From contig NZ_JBBOOE010000001.1 in assembly GCF_038002965.1 (NCBI RefSeq), forward strand, positions 4,631,001 to 4,695,000: 64,000 nucleotides of DNA, read 5' to 3'. Position 1 is the first letter of the stretch, and each line of letters starts with the position of its first letter. The notes beneath the pieces are model-generated. The model saw nothing but the letters and a program-made list of their open reading frames with translations. It did no database searches and was not told the DNA's origin. Below are positions 35,283 through 44,054 of this stretch, one piece after another. The stretch is from Robertmurraya sp. FSL R5-0851 (GTDB lineage Bacteria; Bacillota; Bacilli; Bacillales; Cytobacillaceae). The translations under genes and the position numbers were made by a program.

Positions 35283-36365
35283 TTACTTTTTGCCCTTTTT
35301 ACTGTTATCCATGATTTTTTGCATTAATAGGGAGGTTAGTTCCTGTCTTAACATTTTGCTTTTCTCAGCTGGCGAAGCCTTTTCAAACTTCTTTTTATCC
35401 TCTTTGGTTTTCTTGTCATCTTTCTCTTTTTTGTCTGGCTTATTCAGTCCATTAATAATACGTTGGATTTCGCTAAAATCAATTTTTTCTAGTCTTTTAT
35501 TTGACTCTTCTTCTACTACCGGTTGTTGCTGTTTCTGCTCTAGTGCATCCCAGTGCTCGTCAATTTTCTGCATCACTTCATCAGGGTTTTGCCCTCTAGC
35601 TAACATTGTTTTTACCCATTCTTCTTTAAAAACCTTGTGCATTAAGTTAACGAGATTGTTAGCATTTTCCTTCTCATCCTTCGTCAACAGGCGACTACTA
35701 AGATCCTTAACCACTTTCTTCGTTTTTCCACTCTCTAATAGCAAAGGGTAAATTTCTCTGGCCAGCTCTTCCATGCGCATATAATAGCTCCACTCCTCGA
35801 GAAGTTCTGGAGAAAAAGCCTTAACATGAGATAGAAATGTCTCCCTATGAGTTTCTCCTAAAGAGGTTAATAGTTTGCGAGGATATGGATATACCCGGTC
35901 ACGCCAAATCGTCCTTGCTACGTCAATGACCCGGAGACTGCCATCTGCTTGGAGATAAATTTGTCTCTTATGATGATCGATTCTCTCATAGCCGATTTCT
36001 TTAAAAATAATCAGCATTTCTATAAGTTTTGCTGATAACTCTTCTGTTAACGGGTGTGATTGTAAGTACTCCCTCAAATCAATTCCCTTAATGGTTTCCA
36101 TAACAATAAAAAGAGGTCCATGATCATACACCTTAGGGAACAAACCTGTATGCTGTCCCATAGATAATGCTTCATACTCCCTCTCACAATCCTCTTCATT
36201 ACCGAATACCTTGACACATACATCGTCGGTATAATGAAATACAGCTCCCTGTCGCCCCTTCCCGATCATTTGAAGAGGGCTATTATTGATAACTTCTACA
36301 TCTTGATTTTCTAGATTGTTTACCGTAATGCTCTCAACCATCTGTCTTAACTCGCTAGTGTCCAA
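35283..36365 (-). CDS. Protein kinase-like protein with a lysine-rich C-terminal tail
   Basis: About 360 residues. Kinase elements: glycine loop and lysine in IGKGRQGAVFHYTDDVCVKVF near 34-54, a catalytic-loop-like IDHHKRQIYL near 153, and VIDVAR near 168 in the DFG place. Residues about 300-335 are a highly charged Lys/Asp/Glu stretch that may be coiled. It resembles YrzF/YbdM-like or spore-coat kinases. The TTG at 36365 is eight bases from AAAGGTGG; the GTG at 36377 overlaps that site. First gene of the operon. Confidence 0.75.
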   Translation of the reverse strand: MDTSELRQMVESITVNNLENQDVEVINNSPLQMIGKGRQGAVFHYTDDVCVKVFGNEEDCEREYEALSMGQHTGLFPKVYDHGPLFIVMETIKGIDLREYLQSHPLTEELSAKLIEMLIIFKEIGYERIDHHKRQIYLQADGSLRVIDVARTIWRDRVYPYPRKLLTSLGETHRETFLSHVKAFSPELLEEWSYYMRMEELAREIYPLLLESGKTKKVVKDLSSRLLTKDEKENANNLVNLMHKVFKEEWVKTMLARGQNPDEVMQKIDEHWDALEQKQQQPVVEEESNKRLEKIDFSEIQRIINGLNKPDKKEKDDKKTKEDKKKFEKASPAEKSKMLRQELTSLLMQKIMDNSKKGKK

Positions 36366-36512
36366 AAAAGTAACCACCTTTCTACATACTATTCACTGTC
36401 AGCGAACCAGTGTTTTATTTACATTCTCTTTACATTAGATTCATAAATTTTAAAAGTGTACAGGCTATTAACTAGGGAAAAAGAGGGAATGACCAGTGTC
36501 ATTCCCCCTTTC

Positions 36513-36773
36513 TTACTCACTACTATTCGAATGTGAACGCTGACGCTCTTGTTCTGCGAGAATTTCGTTATCCTCTGCATTGTCTCTTGTTACTTTTTGT
36601 GTCAGGATTGCTCCTACAGCCACTAAGATCATAACAGCGATATAGTACCCTTTTTCATTTAGTTCAAGGCTATCAGCATTATAAAGACCGATACTAAAAA
36701 GAAATACCCCTGCAAAGAAAGTAAAGTAAGCTAGTACGGTGAAAGCCGTGGTATTTCTACGTCTATACTTCAT
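36513..36773 (-). CDS. YiaA/YiaB-family two-helix membrane protein
   Basis: About 86 residues. The core FTVLAYFTFFAGVFLFSIGLYNA, then LNEKGYYIAVMILVAVGAILTQKVTRD, is the two-helix YiaAB domain; an acidic, Ser/Gln-rich tail follows. Function unknown. The ATG at 36773 is six bases from GGGGG; longer in-frame starts lack a ribosome site. Confidence 0.75.
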   Translation of the reverse strand: MKYRRRNTTAFTVLAYFTFFAGVFLFSIGLYNADSLELNEKGYYIAVMILVAVGAILTQKVTRDNAEDNEILAEQERQRSHSNSSE

Positions 36774-36857
36774 ATTCATCCCCCTAAAATACACTATAAG
36801 TTCCATTTCAGGTATATTATACCAAGTATACAAGGTGTAAATCTACACTTTTTTTCA

Positions 36858-36895
36858 CAAAAAAAGACTGACTTTGAATTGTCAGCCTTTCAACC
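36858..36895 (-). terminator. Intrinsic terminator of the opuA operon
   Basis: GGCTGAC pairs with GTCAGTC on the minus strand, followed by TTTTTTTG, about eight bases beyond the opuAC stop. Confidence 0.8.
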
Positions 36896-36900
36896 AGAAA

Positions 36901-37779
36901 TTACTCACCCTTAATTGCTTTTACTTCATCAGGATGGTTATCAATCCATTCCTGTGCTACTTCTTCCGCATCACGATTATTATCTTCAATTTCAACAATC
37001 ATCTTTTCAATATCAGATACATTCATGCTCCAGTTGCTTAATAATTCATATGCTTCTGGTGCTTTATCTTTTAACTCATTGTTTGTAATCACGTGAACTT
37101 CTGATGTATCAAAGTATCCTTCTGGACTTGGTAGTACCTTTAAATCATAGTTAGCAAACATTGGATGTGGTCTCCAGCCAAGGAAAAGAACAGGCTCTTC
37201 TTTCGCCATGATACGCTGTGCTTGAGCTAACATACCGCCTTCACTTGATGCTACATATTCAAAATCCAGCCCTAACTCTTCAATCATTTTTTTAGAGGTT
37301 ACACTCATTCCTGCACCCTCTTCAATTCCATAAACCTTCCCACCAAATAAATCTTCCTTGCCCTTTAAATCTTCTACAGACTCAATTCCTTCAACATACG
37401 TTGGAATGACCCAACCAAGCTCTCCATCTGTATAACTTACTGCTGTATCTTCAAGTTTATCTCCAAACTGCTCCATATAGTTCGCATGCATGACTGGAAG
37501 CCATGAATCCATAAATACATCCAGATCCCCTTTTGAGAGACCCGTATATACTCCACCAGCATCAGCATTTGTTTCTTTAACTGTATAACCCATGTCTTCA
37601 AGAAGAAGCTTGGCAACCTTTGTAGGTGGGATTGTACTCGTCCACGGTGTTACCCCAAAGTTAATGGTGACATTTTTGCTGTCTTCTCCAGCTTCTCCGG
37701 AAGTACTTGCTCCACTGCTACAACCTACAAGTAAAATGAAGGCCAGTAGTAATAATAAGCTTACCTTTAGTTTTTTCAA
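36901..37779 (-). CDS. opuAC: Glycine betaine ABC transporter substrate-binding lipoprotein OpuAC
   Basis: 292 residues. A signal peptide with lipobox LLVGC (Cys near 20) anchors it outside the membrane. The binding protein contains the expected aromatic residues (FGVTPWTSTIPP near 41, DSWLPVMHANY near 91, FLGWRPHPMFANYD near 198) that cage quaternary ammonium solutes. Third gene of opuAA-opuAB-opuAC, followed by the terminator. Confidence 0.93.
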   Translation of the reverse strand: MKKLKVSLLLLLAFILLVGCSSGASTSGEAGEDSKNVTINFGVTPWTSTIPPTKVAKLLLEDMGYTVKETNADAGGVYTGLSKGDLDVFMDSWLPVMHANYMEQFGDKLEDTAVSYTDGELGWVIPTYVEGIESVEDLKGKEDLFGGKVYGIEEGAGMSVTSKKMIEELGLDFEYVASSEGGMLAQAQRIMAKEEPVLFLGWRPHPMFANYDLKVLPSPEGYFDTSEVHVITNNELKDKAPEAYELLSNWSMNVSDIEKMIVEIEDNNRDAEEVAQEWIDNHPDEVKAIKGE

Positions 37780-37796
37780 TCTTCCCCACTCCTTGA

Positions 37797-38633
37797 CTAT
37801 TTTTTATTTTTATTACCTAAACCTTGAGTAATACGGTCTAGGATAATAGCTAACACAACAATTCCTAATCCACCAACCAAACCTAATCCAACATTAACGC
37901 TCGATATTCCTGCTAATACGGTTGAACCAAGACCAGGTGCACCGATCATAGATGCAATAACTGCCATGGATAGGGCCAACATAATCGTTTGATTTACCCC
38001 TGCCATAATCGTTGGGATAGCAACAGGTAGCTGCACTTTTACAAGCATTTGCCATGAAGTGGATCCAAAAGCCCTAGCTGCTTCGACCATATCTTCAGGC
38101 ACTTGTTTAATAGCCAGGGTTGTCATACGAACCGCTGGCGGAGTCGCAAACACAAACGTTGAAATAACCGCTGGAACTTCACCTAATCCAAATAACAGAA
38201 TAGCCGGTATCAAATACACAAAGCTCGGTAAAGTTTGCATAAAGTCCAATATTGGACGAACAATTTTATCTAAAACTGCATATTTGGCAGTTAAAATCCC
38301 TAATGGTAAACCAATGATGATGGAAAAGACGGTTGCTACAACCACAACGGCCAAGGTTAACATCGCATCTTCCCACAGGTTAACGGAACCAAGATATAAA
38401 GTACCGATTAAAGTAAAAATAGCAATTCCTTTTCCAGCAAGTTTCCAAGCTAATAAAATCAATAATATAGCAATGACTTCAGCTGGAATCATAAGAAATA
38501 AATCAGCCACGCCATTGATGAAAAAAGAGATAATGGAGCTGACTGAATCAAAAAAGCCACCCATGACCGGAATCAACCAGTCGTAAACAAAATTATTCGT
38601 CCAATCCTCTAACGGTAATGTAAAGTAGTTCAT
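37797..38633 (-). CDS. opuAB: Glycine betaine ABC transporter permease OpuAB
   Basis: 278 residues with about seven membrane helices. The permease-ATPase coupling loop appears as EAARAFGSTSWQMLVKVQLP near 183. Length, sequence and position match OpuAB, the membrane channel of the osmoprotectant importer. Its start overlaps the opuAA stop by four bases. Confidence 0.93.
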   Translation of the reverse strand: MNYFTLPLEDWTNNFVYDWLIPVMGGFFDSVSSIISFFINGVADLFLMIPAEVIAILLILLAWKLAGKGIAIFTLIGTLYLGSVNLWEDAMLTLAVVVVATVFSIIIGLPLGILTAKYAVLDKIVRPILDFMQTLPSFVYLIPAILLFGLGEVPAVISTFVFATPPAVRMTTLAIKQVPEDMVEAARAFGSTSWQMLVKVQLPVAIPTIMAGVNQTIMLALSMAVIASMIGAPGLGSTVLAGISSVNVGLGLVGGLGIVVLAIILDRITQGLGNKNKK

Positions 38634-39829
38634 TCTTTCATCCCCTCGCTTTGCTCTTTCCCTAACACAAGTCCCGAAAGGATCGAAACTCTAACAATAA
38701 TTCCTACTAACTTGTTTTCCTCCACAACAGCGATAGGATATCTTGATTCCGCTGCTATACCAATCAGTTCACTTAGTGGAGTAGTAGGAGCAGTCGTATG
38801 GAAATCTGACTCTAGCACATCTTCCACCCATTTGTTTTCCTTATAGGCTTTGATGGCCGCATCGATCGTTAAAATTCCTTTTAAGTTTTTATCCTTATCT
38901 ACTACGAAAATACTTGAGAGGCCTGCATCCTCCATCTTCTTCATCGCTACCCTTGGGCCATCTTTCCATGTTGTGATGACGTCAGGCTTTTTCATAATAT
39001 TAGAAGCCATGAGTACCTTCGAACGGTCCACGTCCTCAACAAAGTTGTACACATACTCATTCGCTGGATTTTCAAGAATTTCTTCAGCCGTTCCAATTTG
39101 AACGATTTCTCCATTTTTCATAATCGCAATTCTATCGCCAAGTTTCAGCGCTTCATCAAGATCATGTGTGATAAAGAGAATCGTTTTTCCAAGCTTACTT
39201 TGAAGTTGAAGAAGCTCATCCTGCATCTCCTTACGAATAATGGGATCAAGTGCACTGAACGCTTCGTCCATAAGAAGAATATCAGAGTCATTCGCAAGAG
39301 CTCTCGCAAGCCCCACTCGTTGCTGCATTCCACCACTCAGTTGATCAGGAAAACTATTTTCATATCCTTCTAACCCAACATCCGCAATAGATTTACGAGC
39401 TTTTTCTTCTCTAACGCTTTTTTCTACTCCTTGTACTTCGAGACCATACGCCACATTTTCTAGTACATTCCGATGTGGAAACAAAGCAAACTTTTGAAAC
39501 ACCATTGATAGCTTTTTTCTTCTTGTTTGCATCAGATCATTTTTATTCATTTTTGTAATATCTTCACCATCAATGAGAACCTCTCCACTGGTCGGTTCAA
39601 TCAAACGATTGATTAAGCGAATCAATGTCGACTTACCACTTCCTGAAAGTCCCATAAGAACGAAGAATTCTCCTGGCTTCACTTCAAAGGAAGCATTTTT
39701 AACACCAACGGTCATGCCGGTTTCTTTTAAAATTTGCTCTTTGCTTTGCCCTTGTTGTAAGCGCTTAACTCCCTCTTTTGGATTTGAGCCAAACACCTTC
39801 GTGAGATTTTTCACATGAATTTTATTCAT
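38630..39829 (-). CDS. opuAA: Glycine betaine ABC transporter ATP-binding protein OpuAA
   Basis: 399 residues. ATPase core with Walker A GLSGSGKST near 60, signature LSGGMQQRVGLARA near 164 and Walker B ILLMDEAFSALDP near 185. The C-terminal 120 residues hold two CBS modules (SSIFVVDKDKNLKGI and RYPIAVVEENKLVGI), which in OpuA-type importers sense ionic strength or nucleotides. The ATG follows AAAAAGGGG. Confidence 0.95.
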   Translation of the reverse strand: MNKIHVKNLTKVFGSNPKEGVKRLQQGQSKEQILKETGMTVGVKNASFEVKPGEFFVLMGLSGSGKSTLIRLINRLIEPTSGEVLIDGEDITKMNKNDLMQTRRKKLSMVFQKFALFPHRNVLENVAYGLEVQGVEKSVREEKARKSIADVGLEGYENSFPDQLSGGMQQRVGLARALANDSDILLMDEAFSALDPIIRKEMQDELLQLQSKLGKTILFITHDLDEALKLGDRIAIMKNGEIVQIGTAEEILENPANEYVYNFVEDVDRSKVLMASNIMKKPDVITTWKDGPRVAMKKMEDAGLSSIFVVDKDKNLKGILTIDAAIKAYKENKWVEDVLESDFHTTAPTTPLSELIGIAAESRYPIAVVEENKLVGIIVRVSILSGLVLGKEQSEGMKE

Positions 39830-40156
39830 TTTATAACCCCTTTTTTGTTTCTCTATTTATTTGATAGATTTATAGATTGATAAGATGTGTATTGTATATA
39901 AGAGGAAAAACGAAGAGAGTGAGTAGTTTGAAGTTTTCCTGCCCTTTTATTGTAGCTTGATTGTCATGTGTTTAACAAAGCCGAAATTTCTGTATATTCC
40001 GTAGATATTGTTCGTAAAGTTTTAACTGTACAAATCAGACAGTAGAATGGTTAAAATTCCTCCTGAATGCTCCATAATCCTCCAAAATAATACGTTTCTA
40101 CTTTTAAATTCAATATGATACTCTATAGATAGAAAGCTCAGGGAAGTGAAAATATC
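39830..40156. other. Divergent promoter region between opuA and its putative regulator
   Basis: 327 AT-rich bases between divergent genes. TACAAT near 39897 (minus) and TATGAT near 40115 (plus) are possible -10 boxes, but the -35 boxes are weak. It presumably contains the operator of the GbsR-type regulator; I cannot single out one palindrome. Confidence 0.45.
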
Positions 40157-40690
40157 TTGAATGAACAAGACAAACTATTGAAAGCAAGAGATCGTTTTAT
40201 TGATTCGATGGCTAAAAATATGAGTCTTTACGGAATTACCCATTCGGTAGGAAGACTGTATGGATTATTATACTTTAGTGAAAAGCCAATGACTCTTGAT
40301 GAAATGAAAGACGAGCTTGGAATGAGCAAAACGAGTATGAGCACAGCTGTTAGACAGCTTCAAGAACTAAATATGGTAGAAAAAGTGTGGAAGAAAGGTG
40401 AAAGAAAAGATTTATACCAAGCAGCAGACGACTGGTACGAATCCTTCTCAGCCCTGTTTTCCACAAGCTGGCGAACAGGCATCTCCCTTAATATCTCTAC
40501 TATTAATAGATCACTGAAAGAGCTTCGTGCTCTTGTTGAAAATCCAGAAACCAGTGACGAAGTAAAGGCTTCAGCAGTGTTAGATATTGAAAAATATCAA
40601 TATGCACTAGATTACTATGACTGGCTCAACCGTTTTGTTGACAGCCTCGAATCAAAGGAAATATTTGATCATATTCCAAAAAAGGAGTAG
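40157..40690 (+). CDS. GbsR/OpcR/OpuAR-type MarR-family repressor of betaine uptake
   Basis: 177 residues. The winged helix contains SVGRLYGLLYFSEKPMTLDEM and MSKTSMSTAVRQLQELNMVEKVW, and the C-terminal half is the effector domain typical of GbsR-type proteins, which bind choline or betaine. It diverges from opuA, the position expected of a dedicated repressor. The start is TTG at 40157 with GGGAAGTG eight bases ahead; no in-frame ATG lies near. Confidence 0.85.
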   Translation: MNEQDKLLKARDRFIDSMAKNMSLYGITHSVGRLYGLLYFSEKPMTLDEMKDELGMSKTSMSTAVRQLQELNMVEKVWKKGERKDLYQAADDWYESFSALFSTSWRTGISLNISTINRSLKELRALVENPETSDEVKASAVLDIEKYQYALDYYDWLNRFVDSLESKEIFDHIPKKE

Positions 40691-40726
40691 TGGATGATTG
40701 ACCATCCGCTGCTTCTTTTTTGTTTT
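40684..40726 (+). terminator. Intrinsic terminator after the GbsR-type gene
   Basis: AGTAGTGGATG pairs with one mismatch to CATCCGCTGCT, followed by TCTTTTTTG. Confidence 0.75.
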
Positions 40727-40782
40727 AATGAAATACCCAGGATGGCGGAAGCGCAAACCTCATATTTTTATATTTTTGGGCT

Positions 40783-41301
40783 GGTCTATATGACCGGTTG
40801 ATGATTTTTTGGGTTGATGCGGGCAATTAGAGAGGCACTATTTGACCGGTTGGGGATTTATTGGGTTGCTGCGGGCAATTAGAGAGGCGCTATTTGACCA
40901 GTTGGTGATCTTTTGGGTCGCTGCGGGCAATTAGAGAGGCGCTATTTGACCGGTTGGTGACTTATTGGGTCGCTGCGGGCAATTAGAGAGGCGCTATTTG
41001 ACCGGTTGGTGACTTATTGGGTTGCTTGCGGGCAATTAGAGATGTGCTGTTTGACCGGTTCATGATCTTTTGGGTTGCTGCGGGCAATTAGAGAGGCGCT
41101 ATTTCACCGGTTGGTGACCTTTTGGGTTGATGTGGGCAATTAGAGAGGCGCTATTTCACCGGTTGATGACTTATTGGGTTGCTGCGGGCAATTAGAGAGG
41201 CGCTATTTGACCGGTTGGTGACCTTTTGGGTTGCTGTGGGCAATTAGAGATGTGCTATTTGACCGGTTGGTGACTTATTGGGTCGCTGCGGGCAATTAGA
41301 A
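40783..41301. repeat. Tandem repeat, 52-bp unit, about ten copies
   Basis: GGGCAATTAGA starts at 40821, 40873, 40925, 40977, 41030, 41082, 41134, 41186, 41238 and 41290: all steps are 52 bp except one of 53. Each unit also contains a TATTTGACCGGTTGGTGA-like block and TTGGGTTGCTGC. Copies differ by scattered substitutions. 52 is not a multiple of three, so it is not coding. It occupies most of the gap between the GbsR-type gene and lytS. Confidence 0.95.
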
Positions 41302-41441
41302 CGTCCCTATCTTACTGATTAACTACTTTTTCCTCCCCAACGGGCACTGAAACCCCAGCAACTAAAAATAAAAATGCCCCCCACCCAACAAAACTGCTAA
41401 AATATAAGTTGAAGAGTAATCACGATAAGGGGTCTTGCGCC

Positions 41442-43196
41442 ATGTTTGAATTATTGCTCACGATGGTCGAACGGTTGGGTATTATTGTTACGATTGCGTT
41501 CGTGTTAACACGGTTTCCCTTTTTCCGGGACATGATTTATCAAGAACAACTGGATCGAAAACAGCGATATACGGCCATCCTCTTTTTTGGCTTCTTTGGC
41601 ATTATTGGAACTTATTCGGGATTAACATTAAGCACGGAAAGCTTGCACTTTAGCTCGTGGACAGCGGGTTTGAATCCAGATGAAGCGATTGCGAACTCAC
41701 GTGTCGTAGGCGTGGTTATTGCTGGGTTGCTTGGAGGTTATAAGGTCGGTATTGGAGCAGGAATCATTGCCGGTCTCCACCGGTTTACGCTTGGTGGCTT
41801 TACTGGAATTTCTTGTGGGCTTGCCGCCATCATTGCTGGAGTTCTCGCAGGTCTGTTTCACCGCAAAAATAAACATGTTCGATTACCATCTGCCTTTTTT
41901 ATCGGTGCCCTAGCAGAATCCGTTCAAATGCTCATTATATTACTGATTTCTCGCCCGTTTGAAAAAGCTTGGACACTTGTAGAAATCATCGGTGTTCCTA
42001 TGATTCTTGCAAATGGAATTGGAAGCGCACTCTTTTTGCTCATCATCAAAAGTGTGATAAATGAAGAGGAGCGAACGGGTGCCATTCAAGCACAGAAAAC
42101 GCTTCGTATTGCTGAAAAAACGCTTAGCCATTTACGCCATGGACTGTCCCATGATTCAGCAAAAGCCGTCTGTCATATTCTCCATAATGAAATCCGTACA
42201 AGTGCGGTCTCTATGACCAATACGAAAGAAATTCTTGCGCATGTGGGGCTTGGTTATGATCATCATCAAGTCGGGAGCCCTATACAAACGCAAATTACTC
42301 AGTCTGCTATCCAAAAAGGCGAAACGATCGTTGCTGATAAAAATGCCATCCATTGCCGCGAAAAAAGTTGCCCTCTTGGTGCTGTCGTTGTTGCGCCATT
42401 ACGACAACAAGGTGAAACGATCGGAACGTTAAAATTTTATTTTCGTTCTGAAAAAGAAATCACTCCTGTGATTATGGAGCTTGTATCAGGATTAAGTTCA
42501 TTATTAAGTAACCAGCTAGAAACAGCGGATGTTGACCGTGCGTATCAGCTGGCAAAAGAAGCGGAAATCAAAGCTCTGCAGGCACAAATCAGTCCGCATT
42601 TTTTATTTAATACACTAAACACGATTTTGTCGCTCATTCGCCTGGACCCTATGAAGGCACGCAAGCTACTCGTTTCACTGTCGCATTTTTTACGCCAAAA
42701 CCTGTCCGTTACCACTCAAAGCTTAACCACACTTGAGCAGGAACTGAAGCATGTGAAAGCTTATTTAGCTATTGAGGAAGCACGATTCGTTAATAAATTA
42801 TCGGTCACCTATGATATAGACGAAAATACATTGTTGCAAAATATCCCTCCGCTTACGCTTCAACCCATTGTTGAAAATGCGATTAAGCATGGATTTAAAG
42901 ATAAAGAGAAGAATTGTTACATCCATATATCGACTAAAAAAGAACCAACACATATCCTTGTCACCATTGAAGATAATGGCGAAGGAATTCCTCCAGAGAG
43001 AATTCAGCAATTATTAGCGCAACCCATATCATCTGAAACCGGAAGCGGAGTCGCGCTATACAATGTAAACCGTCGTCTATCATTTGTATTTGGTGAAAAA
43101 ACAACCCTACAAATCAACAGCATATTACAACAAGGTACGAGCATACAGTTTTCAATACCAATTGGCGAGGTGAATGAAAATGGATCCATTTATTAA
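41442..43196 (+). CDS. lytS: LytS-type sensor histidine kinase
   Basis: About 584 residues: an N-terminal 5TM-LYT membrane domain (residues about 1-200), a GAF domain, then a His-kinase domain of the LytS/YehU class with the phospho-acceptor in ISPHFLFNTLNTI near 383 and an ATPase with VENAIKHGF near 478. The ATG at 41442 follows AAGGGG; the frame from 41409 has no ribosome site. Overlaps lytT. With the CstA-type transporter next door, pyruvate sensing is likely. Confidence 0.9.
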   Translation: MFELLLTMVERLGIIVTIAFVLTRFPFFRDMIYQEQLDRKQRYTAILFFGFFGIIGTYSGLTLSTESLHFSSWTAGLNPDEAIANSRVVGVVIAGLLGGYKVGIGAGIIAGLHRFTLGGFTGISCGLAAIIAGVLAGLFHRKNKHVRLPSAFFIGALAESVQMLIILLISRPFEKAWTLVEIIGVPMILANGIGSALFLLIIKSVINEEERTGAIQAQKTLRIAEKTLSHLRHGLSHDSAKAVCHILHNEIRTSAVSMTNTKEILAHVGLGYDHHQVGSPIQTQITQSAIQKGETIVADKNAIHCREKSCPLGAVVVAPLRQQGETIGTLKFYFRSEKEITPVIMELVSGLSSLLSNQLETADVDRAYQLAKEAEIKALQAQISPHFLFNTLNTILSLIRLDPMKARKLLVSLSHFLRQNLSVTTQSLTTLEQELKHVKAYLAIEEARFVNKLSVTYDIDENTLLQNIPPLTLQPIVENAIKHGFKDKEKNCYIHISTKKEPTHILVTIEDNGEGIPPERIQQLLAQPISSETGSGVALYNVNRRLSFVFGEKTTLQINSILQQGTSIQFSIPIGEVNENGSIY

Positions 43197-43905
43197 AGTG
43201 ATGGTGGTGGACGACGAACCATACAGTCGCGAAGAACTAAAGCATCTGCTACAGTCCTTTTCAACCATTCAGGTGGTTGGGGAAGCAGAATCAGGTGAAG
43301 CCGCCCTTATGAAGGTATTACAGCTTCAGCCAGATGTGATCTTTTTAGATGTGGAAATGCCTCGTATGAACGGTATGGAGTTAGCAAAGGCACTTAAGGA
43401 ATTTAAAAAACCTCCTTATATTGTATTTGCTACCGCCTATCCTGAGTTCGCTGCCGAAGCCTTTCGGTATGATGCCCTAGATTATTTGCTGAAGCCTTAT
43501 GATGAGGATCAGCTACGCGAAACGATCTTGAGATTAGAAAAAAAGCTGGCCCCAATGAAAGAGCAAAACAAAACATCTGGAAAGCTTGCGATTGAAGCAG
43601 ACGGGGAGATTTTATTTATTGATCCAAAGGAAGTTTACTATATTGTGAGAGATGAGAAGAATACAAAGCTTGTTACCGAGGAACATGAGCTCATTACGAA
43701 GCTCCCTCTTAAGGAGTTTGAATCAAGGCTCGTTCCCTTTGGCTTTTTCCGTATTCATAAAAGCTTTCTTGTGAATTTAACCTATGTCAAGCGGCTAACT
43801 CCGTGGTTTAACGGAGCTTATCAGCTAGAACTTGAAGGAAAAAAGGAGCTTCTATCCGTAAGTAGAAACTACGTGAAAGCACTCCGAGCAAGACTTGAAA
43901 TCTAA
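43180..43905 (+). CDS. lytT: LytT-type response regulator with LytTR DNA-binding domain
   Basis: About 241 residues. The receiver domain has the acidic pair VVDDEP near 8 and the phospho-acceptor Asp in VIFLDVEMPRMNG near 52. The C-terminal LytTR domain contains VYYIVRDEKNTKLVT, then FFRIHKSFLVNLTYVKRL. The ATG at 43180 has GAGGTG seven bases ahead; the ATG at 43174 is too close. Cognate partner of the overlapping lytS. Confidence 0.9.
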   Translation: MDPFIKVMVVDDEPYSREELKHLLQSFSTIQVVGEAESGEAALMKVLQLQPDVIFLDVEMPRMNGMELAKALKEFKKPPYIVFATAYPEFAAEAFRYDALDYLLKPYDEDQLRETILRLEKKLAPMKEQNKTSGKLAIEADGEILFIDPKEVYYIVRDEKNTKLVTEEHELITKLPLKEFESRLVPFGFFRIHKSFLVNLTYVKRLTPWFNGAYQLELEGKKELLSVSRNYVKALRARLEI

Positions 43906-43921
43906 TTATCTACTTATCATG

Positions 43922-43940
43922 CAGGTTAATTCAGGTTAAC
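43922..43940. promoter_or_regulatory. Direct repeat, possible LytTR-type binding site
   Basis: CAGGTTAA occurs twice with a 10-bp period in the lytT-cstA gap. LytTR regulators bind direct repeats of about nine bases (AgrA: ACAGTTAAG), though usually with wider spacing, so this is only a candidate. Confidence 0.3.
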
Positions 43941-44016
43941 GACATGATAATGTTAGAAAACCGCTTTTCAGTCCAAAATCCCCCTTACAAATGTTCTTGT
44001 CTTTTATAATTATTTT

Positions 44017-44030
44017 TGAAAACGCATTCA
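44017..44030 (+). promoter_or_regulatory. Candidate cre (CcpA) site upstream of the cstA-like gene
   Basis: TGAAAACGCATTCA fits the cre consensus (TGWAARCGYTWNCW) closely and lies 24 bp before the start codon, a repressing position. Confidence 0.5.
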
Positions 44031-44054
44031 TTAATATTATAAGGGGGAATTAGT

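Noticed and set aside
40783..41301. CRISPR array or repeat-containing gene
   Set aside because: The whole 52-bp unit is repeated with no unique spacers, and 52 is not divisible by three, so neither reading holds.
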